The notes beneath the pieces were generated by a model. The model did no database searches. It worked only from the letters and a program-made list of their open reading frames with translations, and was not told where the DNA came from. A DNA stretch of 29,631 bases from a virus. Positions within the stretch are counted from its first letter, which is position 1; the number at the start of each line of letters is the position of its first letter. The stretch covers positions 1 to 29,631 of the IMG/VR virus record IMGVR_UViG_3300023109_001535; one strand, given 5' to 3'. Shown here in pieces: positions 15,610 through 23,532 of this stretch. The translations under genes were made by a program, and so were the position numbers.

Positions 15610-17026
15610 GTTCTAACACTCCACTATCGTACATTTTCTCGTGTAAGTCCTTACCCATCCAGTAAGGTTTCAATTCTGGATATAGATCCCATAGACTACC
15701 TTTAAAATCAGAGTTTCTATATCTTAGATCCATCCTCAACAAATAATCAAACGTGTCTTGATAACTCAGACCACCGTTATCTTCTCTTAGTACCTGTTGA
15801 ATGTCTGGGAAGTTATCATACTTAGGTATCAACTCCTGTTTAAGATCGTAAGGTAATACGTTTGCAGCTAACAGTTTGGGGTTTCTGATTTCCGACCAGT
15901 TCATCATAGACAACCAGTCGTCATTTGCTTCTGCCCATTCAATTAATTCGTAGAACCTAATAACACTCAGGAAGTTGATAACTCCATTAATATTAATTCT
16001 AACATTAGGGAACTCAAGAACTGTTTTAATATTCGCCTGGATTGTTTCCCAATTTGATTTACGTCTCATGTAATCGTTATATTTACCAACACCATCAAGA
16101 GATATTGTGAATTCAAATATATCGAAATGAGGAATGTAATCAAGAATATTCTTCTTACCGTTTGGACCATCTAATTCAAGAGATGCCATGTTAGTTTGGT
16201 ACTTAACCATTATTTCTTTAGAATGTCCAGATTCTACGATACCATCAAAGACATCGTAGAATGATTTCATTACAAGTGGTTCACCGCCAATAAATTTTAG
16301 ATTACGTATATACGGTGCAAGCCTTACAATGTTATCAGCAAACTTTGATTGCACCTGTCTCTTTGGATTATCGTTTGGCAACAGTGATCTTGCAGCGAAA
16401 ACTTTTTGTCCCTGCATCGATTGCGATTGCATAGTCTGTGATCGTGTCGACGAATCAAATGGCATACACATAAAACAATCAAGATTACATGTGTTACCAA
16501 AAGTCTTGATTTGCATTTCGAAAACTCTGGATTGCATTCTTGCCTTACCAGTGTCTCTGAAAACCTGAACTGCTTCTGCAATCATTGGCCAAATACCAAC
16601 ATCATTTGTTTGGATTTTTAGAGATGCCTGTCTACGTGATCTTCCATATTCTTTTTCTTGTCTAATACAGTGCTCGCAGACATGTTTACAAGTCTCCAAA
16701 GGATCGTTTGGAGTTGTCATCTCTTTGCGCATCTTATTGAGAGTTTTATCATGGACAAAATAGTCTTCGATACTTTTCTCTCTGATGTTTGGTGGTTCAT
16801 CATCTGGTGCTTCCATTGCCCAAGAACAAGGTAGGAATCGTCCCTTCACATCCGTATAGAGTAATTGAAACGGCGCAGAACAAAACCAGATGTCACCATC
16901 TCTGATTTGATCTTCGAAGAGTTTAAACTCTTGAAACCAAGAACTCATGTCAACAGTACCATCACCAAGGTACATGTCGCCAGGACCACCCTTCCAGAGG
17001 TGTGATTGGTTACTGTTGTTACTCAT
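15596..17026 (-). CDS. Radical SAM protein with N-terminal SPASM/twitch-like cysteines
   Basis: The radical SAM core has C180-x3-C184-x2-C187 (NTCNLDCFMC) and GGEP at 247-250. Before it, residues 45-125 hold WFCSAPF, KGRFLPCSW (C67) and C113-x3-C117-x2-C120, followed by EKEYGRSRR. This N-terminal part reads like the auxiliary-cluster region of SPASM/twitch proteins, which usually lies after the core. The full 476 residues are paralogous to the last ~510 residues of the PP-loop fusion two genes downstream. Overlaps with both neighbours (14 and 8 bases) show a single operon. Phage radical SAM proteins of this kind are, from memory, annotated as twitch-domain proteins; the substrate is unknown. 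Confidence 0.85.
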   Translation of the reverse strand: MSNNSNQSHLWKGGPGDMYLGDGTVDMSSWFQEFKLFEDQIRDGDIWFCSAPFQLLYTDVKGRFLPCSWAMEAPDDEPPNIREKSIEDYFVHDKTLNKMRKEMTTPNDPLETCKHVCEHCIRQEKEYGRSRRQASLKIQTNDVGIWPMIAEAVQVFRDTGKARMQSRVFEMQIKTFGNTCNLDCFMCMPFDSSTRSQTMQSQSMQGQKVFAARSLLPNDNPKRQVQSKFADNIVRLAPYIRNLKFIGGEPLVMKSFYDVFDGIVESGHSKEIMVKYQTNMASLELDGPNGKKNILDYIPHFDIFEFTISLDGVGKYNDYMRRKSNWETIQANIKTVLEFPNVRININGVINFLSVIRFYELIEWAEANDDWLSMMNWSEIRNPKLLAANVLPYDLKQELIPKYDNFPDIQQVLREDNGGLSYQDTFDYLLRMDLRYRNSDFKGSLWDLYPELKPYWMGKDLHEKMYDSGVLERGKE

Positions 17027-17960
17027 CTTTTAATGATCCTTTAAGTGGGTTCTCATTAATAGGTTGTTGCCAAGATATCTTTTCAACACCCTGATCTGTT
17101 TTACCATCTGGCGCAATTCTCAATCCAAAATCAAAATCTTCGTCTGACATCACTTTCCAAGGTGCTCTGTTTTCTTGTTGTTGTAAAACGGTTTGTTCTG
17201 GCGGGGGTGGAGGGTTTTCTTCCAACCAACGTCTTCTTGGAATGTTATGCCAACTCTCTAGTTGTTTGGTTCTGTGTGCCCAGTACTCTTTCTTTACTCT
17301 TGCTTCTCTATGCTTTGCATCAGGTGCGCCTAATTTAAAGTCAACGTTATCTCTGAGTAACGGATTGTCTGTACGGAAACCTCTATTAGTATTCACCACA
17401 AGTAGTGCAAAGTCTTCCTCTTTGGCGATCTCAATTGCACGTTCTAGTTCATGTTCGTTGTAACCAAAGACGATATACTGCCATACAATACAGTGTCCTA
17501 AATCACGACCTTGTTTCATACGCTTCCATACGTCATCAAAATTAGAACCAATACGATAGAGTTCACTCTTCTTGTCAATACCATCTACACCAAAGTACCA
17601 AGCGTTCTCACCTACACCATAACTATATGCTTCGTCCCACCACTTATCTGGTTTACCACTACCGACTGTTGCAATACGAACTGCTTTCTTCTTACCATCA
17701 CATATCTTTAGAAGGCTTAAGAAGTCTTTGTGGTAGATTGGATCTGAGATTTGACCACAGAAAGTAATGCCGTAATCATAGTAGTCCAATATCTTTTTAA
17801 ATTGTTCTGGTTCCAAGTCAAAAGATCTACGAATTTGCGTTTGACTCGTAGTCTTCTGTCTAATGCACTGAGGGCATTTGAAAATACATCTATGCGAAGT
17901 GTCAATGTTCGGACGACTTCGTCTCTGATTTTTTACGTACAGATCAGTTATTCGACTCAT
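17019..17960 (-). CDS. Radical SAM protein
   Basis: C25-x3-C29-x2-C32 (HRCIFKCPQC) is the cluster motif near the N-terminus. The usual GGEP is replaced by FCGQISDPIYH around residue 68-78, a variant seen in diverged radical SAM enzymes. A Pro-rich linker (ENPPPPPEQ, about 246-254) leads to a polar tail with no extra cysteine cluster that I can see. Length is 313 residues. It overlaps the glycosyltransferase/SPASM-like gene upstream by 17 bases and the next radical SAM gene by 8. Since the upstream neighbour carries SPASM-like cysteines without a radical SAM core, the two could act as partners. Confidence 0.8.
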   Translation of the reverse strand: MSRITDLYVKNQRRSRPNIDTSHRCIFKCPQCIRQKTTSQTQIRRSFDLEPEQFKKILDYYDYGITFCGQISDPIYHKDFLSLLKICDGKKKAVRIATVGSGKPDKWWDEAYSYGVGENAWYFGVDGIDKKSELYRIGSNFDDVWKRMKQGRDLGHCIVWQYIVFGYNEHELERAIEIAKEEDFALLVVNTNRGFRTDNPLLRDNVDFKLGAPDAKHREARVKKEYWAHRTKQLESWHNIPRRRWLEENPPPPPEQTVLQQQENRAPWKVMSDEDFDFGLRIAPDGKTDQGVEKISWQQPINENPLKGSLKDE

Positions 17961-19164
17961 TGAACTGCCACTCCACTTCTCTTCGTTCTTCTTTTTTTAA
18001 TTTTTCAGAACTTATATTAACTCCACATTTCTTTTTACACATGTATGGTGCACTCTCAGGGCTCCATAAAAGTGTTTGGAAAAAGTTTTCCCATTCGTCA
18101 GATGTATAGATGTCCTCTAGCTTTTCATTATTTGAAACAGCGAGGTGTTCATCTTTCAACCCATGCGCAGTAATCCACCTATGAACAGGCGGATCATCTA
18201 ACCAACAGCAAGGTAGCATAAACCCATCTGAAGTATATGCTGCCCCTTTACTATTGTCACCATGTTTAGGACCTTTATTAAATAAAAATGCGAGACACCT
18301 TGGTTGTATTTTCATGAGATTTTTAAACGCTTTTATAATTGGTTGAATATCAGGTTTGGTATTACCCTCTTTTAATCTATTCCAGTACACATAACCACCG
18401 TCTCTGAGAGATTTATCTCTTTTGTAAATCATCTCCTTGCCGTAGTATTTGCATTCCTGAATAATGCGTGGTGCAGGATCAAAGTGATCTTTTGTATAAA
18501 CGTATGTATTGAAAATACCCAGAAAGTTTTCTACTGGGACAAATATATTATTGAATGCAGGATTTACCCAGTGTTCATCATATGTGATGATACCGTGATC
18601 GAAATATTTGGGGAGTTCTCTTGCCGCTACAGTATAGTATATCATATTCGTACCCAAGAAAAGGTATTCGAACTGAACATCATCTTTGTGTTCTTTGTAG
18701 ATTTTAAAGTTAATATGTTTTTCGAAGTGTTCACCAACACCTTCAGGATACACATCTGTATCACACAAGTCTTCTACTTGTTCTGGGTTAAAGAACTCTA
18801 TAGCTTTGGGATATTCGGTTGGATGGTTTGATGAATATACACTGATCAGTCTTCTAGAGAAAAGTTCTCTTAAGTTTTTCTTTGATCTATTGTCATAACC
18901 ATCAAAGTTTTTGTACGCTTGGGTAACCATACTTCTACCCATTACCATCGTTATGGGGTATTGGACATTATATTTAAAGTAAAGATATTTGGAATGGACG
19001 TATTTACTATTAATCGTATCGATATAATCTTGTTGATCATATAAACGATGTGGTACAACAACTACACGTGCACGAACACCACTTTCATTTAAGAGAGTAC
19101 AATATTCATAACTGTACAACAATAAACCATCTACTGGTTTTGATGTAACCACAATGTTAATCAT
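17944..19164 (-). CDS. Glycosyltransferase-like protein with C-terminal SPASM-like cysteines
   Basis: This 406-residue protein starts INIVVTSKPVDGLLLYSYEY, which looks like the first Rossmann strand and helix of a GT-B glycosyltransferase. DPAPRIIQECKYYGKEMIY (about 229-247) followed by GGYVYW resembles the donor-binding region of GT-B enzymes. From about 290 the character changes: KGAAYTSDGFMLPCCWLDD (C319, C320) and C376, C380 look like a SPASM/twitch peptide or iron-sulfur region. The combination is unusual. It overlaps the radical SAM gene downstream by 17 bases. The glycosyltransferase call is tentative, and the SPASM-like call rests on cysteine spacing and the DGxxLPCCW segment. Confidence 0.55.
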   Translation of the reverse strand: MINIVVTSKPVDGLLLYSYEYCTLLNESGVRARVVVVPHRLYDQQDYIDTINSKYVHSKYLYFKYNVQYPITMVMGRSMVTQAYKNFDGYDNRSKKNLRELFSRRLISVYSSNHPTEYPKAIEFFNPEQVEDLCDTDVYPEGVGEHFEKHINFKIYKEHKDDVQFEYLFLGTNMIYYTVAARELPKYFDHGIITYDEHWVNPAFNNIFVPVENFLGIFNTYVYTKDHFDPAPRIIQECKYYGKEMIYKRDKSLRDGGYVYWNRLKEGNTKPDIQPIIKAFKNLMKIQPRCLAFLFNKGPKHGDNSKGAAYTSDGFMLPCCWLDDPPVHRWITAHGLKDEHLAVSNNEKLEDIYTSDEWENFFQTLLWSPESAPYMCKKKCGVNISSEKLKKEERREVEWQFNESNN

Positions 19165-19167
19165 CGT

Positions 19168-19746
19168 CTATTCACTTTCTAATAGGTACTTGGAGAACCA
19201 AGCCTGTTCACGTTTCATCTCTTTATATCTTTGGTTGAACAGATATATTGGAGCGTCTGTTTCATCTAATACAGTTCGAAAGGATACGTATCCATCTTCC
19301 TCTGTGTACCGTTTTGGTATTGTATGTTCATAGAGGTATTGATCCATGCCTCGTCTGTAGTACAACAAACAGTACTCCTCGTCTTTATGAAAACGTTCAG
19401 TTACGTAAGATGCATCGCCTGCCCAAGATATAATAGAAGAGTTGAATGGAGTGTGAAACTCTTCACGCCAGTGCGCATGACACACTGTAAAATCTTTTCT
19501 TATAAAATGATTGCAGTCACCTTTGATGATTACATCTAAGTCGAAGTATATGTTTTGTCCGTCTTTGTATTTATCAAACATTTGAAGTTTATTGAACACA
19601 CCATAATCGTCATCGTACAGATCTTCATCTATGCAAACGAACTCATCATAGTCTAATCCTGAGTAAGTGTCAACCATATGTTTAAGATTGTCTTCATACC
19701 ACTTATCGTATTTGGTGCCTGTTCGGACACAAATCACTCTTAACAT
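19168..19746 (-). CDS. Small GT-A-like glycosyltransferase
   Basis: The 192-residue protein begins MLRVICVRTGTKYDKWYEDNL and has IYFDLDVII at 67-74, where DLD (69-71) fits the metal- and donor-binding DxD of GT-A enzymes. NSSIISWAGD follows, like the acceptor-side segment of related enzymes. It is paralogous in outline to the next gene upstream (same RxGxKY...YE start and DxD). The start shares one base with the upstream stop. Compact length suggests a single catalytic domain. The transferred sugar cannot be told from sequence. Confidence 0.65.
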   Translation of the reverse strand: MLRVICVRTGTKYDKWYEDNLKHMVDTYSGLDYDEFVCIDEDLYDDDYGVFNKLQMFDKYKDGQNIYFDLDVIIKGDCNHFIRKDFTVCHAHWREEFHTPFNSSIISWAGDASYVTERFHKDEEYCLLYYRRGMDQYLYEHTIPKRYTEEDGYVSFRTVLDETDAPIYLFNQRYKEMKREQAWFSKYLLESE

Positions 19747-20453
19747 TACTTAACCCTTGTATATTGATCGAAGTATTTCCATGTATGGGGTAGATTGTCT
19801 TCATGGGTGAAGTGAACGAGTTTGATCTCTTCATTAAAGTCACCAAACCACGCATACTCTAAACCAGTAGCGTGGGCATATTTTGCGTTGAAATGTTTTT
19901 GCCATTGAGTGTATACTATAGGTGACATATTATCATCACTCAACCATCTTGTTTGCCATGCGTTAGGAAGTGTAATAAGTTCAAGTTGTTCCTTAACTGC
20001 ATCTTCAACAAAATACTGTTCACCATTAACTGGGCCACTTGTAATTCCTGCACGGATATACAGACTTTGGAAATGCTGTGGATCTGACATAAACTTTTCG
20101 TAGATGTAGTTACAGTCTTTAGGATAGTATTTGTAGAACCCACCGTTAATAGAATAGTCTGGATGTAGAGTATCTCTCCACCAGGCTCTCATTGCAAGAA
20201 ACTGACCACGTTCAACTGGGTAATCGAATACTTTCTTAAAATCGTTGATGAGTAGAAGATCAATATCCATCACGCACACTGGTTCTTCATCTGCAAGGTT
20301 CATCACAGACATTTTATTCCACTGTAGTTTTACTGAGGGATCGTATGCTTCTCGAATCCAAACGAGTTCGTAATCATCTCCAAGTTTGGATTCTAAATAA
20401 TCTTCGTATTCGGGACCATACTTATTCCCGATTCTCACAACAAATATTTTCAT
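19746..20453 (-). CDS. GT-A-like glycosyltransferase
   Basis: This 235-residue protein begins MKIFVVRIGNKYGPEYEDYL and has VCVMDIDLLLIND with D63-x-D65 in the DxD position. SINGGFYKYYP near 125-135 fits the loop after the second half of the GT-A fold. A tryptophan-rich end (AWQTRWLSDDN, HTWKYF) may bind a sugar acceptor. It lies 8 bases after the 168-residue gene, itself just after the structural genes, so it is likely transcribed with virion proteins. Acceptor and sugar are unknown; glycosylation of a virion or surface component is a reasonable guess. Confidence 0.65.
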   Translation of the reverse strand: MKIFVVRIGNKYGPEYEDYLESKLGDDYELVWIREAYDPSVKLQWNKMSVMNLADEEPVCVMDIDLLLINDFKKVFDYPVERGQFLAMRAWWRDTLHPDYSINGGFYKYYPKDCNYIYEKFMSDPQHFQSLYIRAGITSGPVNGEQYFVEDAVKEQLELITLPNAWQTRWLSDDNMSPIVYTQWQKHFNAKYAHATGLEYAWFGDFNEEIKLVHFTHEDNLPHTWKYFDQYTRVK

Positions 20454-20461
20454 GGTATAGT

Positions 20462-20968
20462 TTATTCACTTTCAGGTGCAGGTGTCTCTTCTACTGGTGT
20501 TTCAATTGCAGTAACAATGTCTAAAACTTCTTTGTAAGTTTTTGCCTGTCGGATTTTTCTTTTGAGATCACTGTCTTCACAGTTTACAACAACCTCTTGA
20601 TCAAAAGCTTCGATCTTGAATTTGAATAGTTCTTCTGCAGTAATATCATCTTCAGTCATTGCCAGAAGACCGTAGATTTTCTTGAAACCAAGTTCTGTAC
20701 TGTCAATAATACCTTCACGTTCGGCAATTAACATAACTTCTTTCTCGAAACCTTTACGGGCACGACGACGATACTCACGTGTCGCTTCTTCGATTTTATC
20801 TTCATCCCAACCCTCTGCAACGAGGTCACGATAGTTCGCATCCTTCTCGTCCACAGGACAGAAGAACCTACGGATTTTGTCATCTCCGCCACGCCATTCA
20901 ATGTTAATAATTGTTTTCTCTTGGTCAAAATAGAAAACATCAATGATGTTGTTACTAAATTCCGCCAT
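20462..20968 (-). CDS. Conserved phage protein of unknown function
   Basis: This is a 168-residue, acidic, mainly helical protein. It has FFCPVDEKDANYRDLVAEG, a basic helix (EYRRRARKGFEKEVMLIAE) and a proline/glutamate-rich tail (PVEETPAPESE). A similar protein appears, from memory, near structural genes of other marine T4-like phages without assigned function. It lies 10 bases after one structural gene and 8 bases before a glycosyltransferase. No enzyme motif, signal peptide or membrane segment is seen. Confidence 0.7.
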   Translation of the reverse strand: MAEFSNNIIDVFYFDQEKTIINIEWRGGDDKIRRFFCPVDEKDANYRDLVAEGWDEDKIEEATREYRRRARKGFEKEVMLIAEREGIIDSTELGFKKIYGLLAMTEDDITAEELFKFKIEAFDQEVVVNCEDSDLKRKIRQAKTYKEVLDIVTAIETPVEETPAPESE

Positions 20969-20978
20969 TTTCCACTCC

Positions 20979-21956
20979 TTAAGTTCTTGTCACATATAAT
21001 CCATATGTGGATATCGTTGTTGCTACCCCATTTGGGAATTCTTGTGATCTGTAATCGTCTACGCCTACAAATCTAGTTGTATATCCTGTTGCACTCGTAC
21101 CATTCAATCTAGTGTCTGCAATTGCTGAACCACATAGTGTTCCAGATCCATCAGGTGCTTTCAAAAAGTAGGATAGTTGATACCCTGCTTCTGACTCTGC
21201 TGCGTATTTTACAAATCCCCCAAGGAAATTGTCCCAAGTTGCGGCAGGTGGTGCTCTTAGATCTGTAACGCCACCAGTAATATCAATAGCGAGAGGAATA
21301 ATGGCACCTGCAGTTGCGTCACCATTAAACCTATGTAAGTAATAATTATTTATGTCGATTGGTTGATCTAATGATTCGGGAATACCTGCTGATGTGAACA
21401 GTGTTGTATCCGCACGAGTATCAATGAAGATAGGATCTGCTGATACCAGAGTTGCACCTGCCAAAGAGTTGGAAGTACTGATCGTGTAAGATCCACCCTT
21501 CTTACCAGTATCTGTCTCTCCATTACCTGATGCGATCATACCAATCGCTTCATCAACAAATGTATCAATCATATCTTGTTGCGTCATCGCTTTGATTTCA
21601 CCTGCTGTGGCATCCCAATAAACTGGATAACTGAGGTTCGCATCTGAAGGATAAGCTTGTGGTCCGTTTGTTGTCTGGTTAACGTGATCATATGTCAATG
21701 AGACTTGTGATATATCAGCAGTGGCTGCTTCAGCCACGTATGTTACGGTTCCAATTGATGCGGCACCTGCTTGCATTCTTGTGTCAGTCAACACATCTCC
21801 TGCATTTCCACCAGTCGCAACACGACTGAGAATAACAGAAGGGTCAAGAGAGTATTGATAAACCATTCGTTCGCAGACATCGGTTACCTGCGCCGTGGTC
21901 ATTGATCTCATATCATTGTTTACTGTGTCCCAATATAGTGGCGAACGTACTGTCAT
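20979..21956 (-). CDS. Virion structural protein (paralogue A)
   Basis: It begins MTVRSPLYWDTVNNDMRSMT and is clearly paralogous to the next gene upstream, which begins MTVRIPLYW. Each protein holds an internal repeat: an LYW...MT element at the start and a second one near the middle (here YPVYWDATAGEIKAMTQQD), each followed by a helix. DTRMQAG and DTRLNG also recur. Composition is rich in Thr, Ser, Ala and Gly with few charged clusters, like tail or neck-fibre proteins. From memory, MTVRSPLYY-type proteins are virion-associated in cyanophages. The exact place in the virion is unknown. Confidence 0.75.
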   Translation of the reverse strand: MTVRSPLYWDTVNNDMRSMTTAQVTDVCERMVYQYSLDPSVILSRVATGGNAGDVLTDTRMQAGAASIGTVTYVAEAATADISQVSLTYDHVNQTTNGPQAYPSDANLSYPVYWDATAGEIKAMTQQDMIDTFVDEAIGMIASGNGETDTGKKGGSYTISTSNSLAGATLVSADPIFIDTRADTTLFTSAGIPESLDQPIDINNYYLHRFNGDATAGAIIPLAIDITGGVTDLRAPPAATWDNFLGGFVKYAAESEAGYQLSYFLKAPDGSGTLCGSAIADTRLNGTSATGYTTRFVGVDDYRSQEFPNGVATTISTYGLYVTRT

Positions 21957-21965
21957 ATCGTTTCC

Positions 21966-22937
21966 TTACGCTCGTTTACAAGTTAAATAGTATGTGGTCA
22001 AAACAGTCTCAACTCCATTCGGAAACTCTTGTGTAATATAAGAGTCGATGTTAAGGAGACGTTGTAAATAACCTCTGGAAGATAGACCTGAAAGACGAGT
22101 ATCAATCATCGTACCTCTTCTGTTTGATGCAGTAGAAGCTTCTTCGATTGCATAGACGATTTTATTTCCAGTTTCTGTCGCTGCATGTCTGATTGCAGGA
22201 CCTAGTAACGCATCTAATTTAGTGTTATTATATTCTTGGATCATCGGATTTGTAGCATTTGTTAGATACATTGGTCTCACTGTTGGAGCAGGAGCAGTTG
22301 CAGAAATACCATATTGATAGAGGTAATATGTTTCTTCTGTACTAGGTCTGTCTCTCACGGTATCTGGTAATGCGCTTGCGGCAGGGAATGCATCTACATC
22401 GGCAATCGTGTTTATGAATATTGGATTTGCGCTTACTCTTACTAAGTCATTTGGTACTGTTGCACCTGCTTCTAAGATCTCGTAAGTACCTGCTTTTTCA
22501 GCGTTGGAAGAACCACTTGTTGTTAACTTAATAATTGCAGGTTCAATAAAAGTATCAATGAAATCTTGTTGCGTCATAGATCTGATGTTATCATTACTAT
22601 CAATGTAGGTAGGATATACAATGCTATTAGTGTCTGCAGGATAGGAAGTACCACTTGCAGTTCCCTTAGATATGTGATCGTAAGTGGTTACCACCTCTTC
22701 GATGTTAGGTGTTTCATCCGCTCTAGCAAATCTATCTACTCTAGAAACGGATTCCCCAGCTTGAAATCTGGTGTCTTCCATTGCAGACAGGTTACCAGAT
22801 GCGGCTACGTATGACAATGTGGCAGACGGATTCTGCCCGAACAACCAAATTGCACGTGACTGAATCTGTTCTACATGAGCAGCAGTCATCGGTTTGAAAC
22901 CGTCACTTGCCCAATATAGTGGAATTCTTACTGTCAT
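21966..22937 (-). CDS. Virion structural protein (paralogue B)
   Basis: This 323-residue protein is a paralogue of the following gene (325 residues), arranged in tandem with a 9-base gap. It begins MTVRIPLYWASDGFKPMT and repeats the theme as YPTYIDSNDNIRSMTQQDF. It shares DTRFQAG, the TYDHI segment, SANPIFI(N/D)T and an end of the form QEFPNGVxTxxxTYxL with its partner. The two have diverged well beyond recent duplication. It is the first large gene after the late promoter at 23189-23196, which fits a late virion protein. Confidence 0.75.
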   Translation of the reverse strand: MTVRIPLYWASDGFKPMTAAHVEQIQSRAIWLFGQNPSATLSYVAASGNLSAMEDTRFQAGESVSRVDRFARADETPNIEEVVTTYDHISKGTASGTSYPADTNSIVYPTYIDSNDNIRSMTQQDFIDTFIEPAIIKLTTSGSSNAEKAGTYEILEAGATVPNDLVRVSANPIFINTIADVDAFPAASALPDTVRDRPSTEETYYLYQYGISATAPAPTVRPMYLTNATNPMIQEYNNTKLDALLGPAIRHAATETGNKIVYAIEEASTASNRRGTMIDTRLSGLSSRGYLQRLLNIDSYITQEFPNGVETVLTTYYLTCKRA

Positions 22938-22957
22938 TGTACTTCGCCTTCCGACTA

Positions 22958-23143
22958 TTATGCTTCAGGAGGACCAAATACAGTTTTTAATTTAGTGCCT
23001 GCAGAATTATAAATTATCAGTTTATTATCTGCCACTCTGATTGCATCTTCGATTGTCTCGTTGGAAGTTGCATCAGTACCTTCTATATTTTCTAGTTCTT
23101 TTCCGTCATCTATAACAGTTACGGTTCCAACTTTGAAAGCCAT
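22958..23143 (-). CDS. Small protein at the head of the structural operon
   Basis: This 61-residue protein (MAFKVGTVTVIDDGKELEN...) resembles the short N-terminal module with which many marine phage tail-fibre proteins begin, but here stands alone. The rest is an acidic stretch and IIYNSAGTKLKTVFGPPEA. It lies about 46 bases after a late promoter and 20 bases before paralogue B. Function unknown; a small virion or fibre-assembly component is plausible. Confidence 0.6.
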   Translation of the reverse strand: MAFKVGTVTVIDDGKELENIEGTDATSNETIEDAIRVADNKLIIYNSAGTKLKTVFGPPEA

Positions 23144-23188
23144 GATGATGTCCCTTTAATATCTTGCGGTTATTATTCATCTCGAAAT

Positions 23189-23196
23189 TATTTATG
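23189..23196 (-). promoter_or_regulatory. Late promoter (CATAAATA) for the structural operon
   Basis: CATAAATA on the minus strand, 46 bases before the 61-residue gene ATG and outside any CDS, matches the NATAAATA late motif of T4-like marine phages. It would be read with the phage late sigma (gp55 type) and gp33. It lies just past the 3' end of the tmRNA. Confidence 0.7.
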
Positions 23197-23204
23197 CAAT
23201 ATGT

Positions 23205-23471
23205 AAAATGTCCACACTTCTGTTGCTAGGCAGTGGACTCTCCCCCTGTGATTACGCCGCTAGACGTAACTCAGATGGTGCGAAATTATCATTTGCACTT
23301 GTAGTTTTTGACCGAATAACGTAGGTCAACACGATAATCTCCACTCAACTAGCCCGTCTGTCGATCCTAGTTCATCCCCATCAAAAGCACACTCAGTAAA
23401 TGTGTTTATGGTGGAGATGTGGGGTACTGCCCCCCAGTCCAGTCCGTCTTCGAATCGCTTCATCGATTACA
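23205..23471 (-). ncRNA. ssrA: tmRNA (SsrA), circularly permuted two-piece form
   Basis: On the minus strand the acceptor piece comes first, about 23471-23409, ending in an encoded CCA (23411-23409). A short intervening segment (23408-23380) follows, then the coding piece from 23379. The coding piece begins GGGGATG (23379-23373), which pairs with CATCTCC (23419-23413) into a 7-bp acceptor stem with a G-U as the third pair, the alanine identity signal. A TAGGATCGACAG stretch matches the conserved tmRNA D-region. The T-arm is TGGGG/CCCCA with a 7-base loop GGCAGTA. The tag frame, 23296-23252, reads ANDNFAPSELRLAA then TAA, a typical SsrA tag ending LAA. A GTCCAC/GTGGAC hairpin (23238-23233 with 23215-23210) lies near the 3' end. 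Ends of the mature pieces are approximate. Ribosome rescue is the expected role. Confidence 0.95.
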
Positions 23472-23477
23472 TCTTTA

Positions 23478-23506
23478 CTTATACTCTATCATACTGCATT
23501 TGTCAA
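23478..23506 (-). promoter_or_regulatory. sigma70-type promoter of the tmRNA
   Basis: On the minus strand TTGACA (23506-23501), a 17-base spacer, TATAAG (23483-23478). Transcription would start near 23471, just before the acceptor piece. Confidence 0.75.
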
Positions 23507-23518
23507 TACCTAATCTAT

Positions 23519-23532
23519 CTATTTATAAATAG
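23519..23532. promoter_or_regulatory. Palindromic two-way late promoter
   Basis: CTATTTATAAATAG is a perfect 14-bp palindrome. It contains TATAAATA on the plus strand (23524-23531) and the same motif on the minus strand (23527-23520), overlapping by four bases. Plus-strand reading leads to the EF-hand membrane protein (ATG 53 bases on). Minus-strand reading leads into the tmRNA and the structural operon. Both motifs are exact T4-type late promoters. Confidence 0.7.

Noticed and set aside
19645-19673. TTGACA-17-TATGAT inside the small glycosyltransferase gene (minus strand)
   Set aside because: Good score but the -10 is imperfect, there is no extended -10, and no start codon follows for nearly 500 bases. 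It may be chance.
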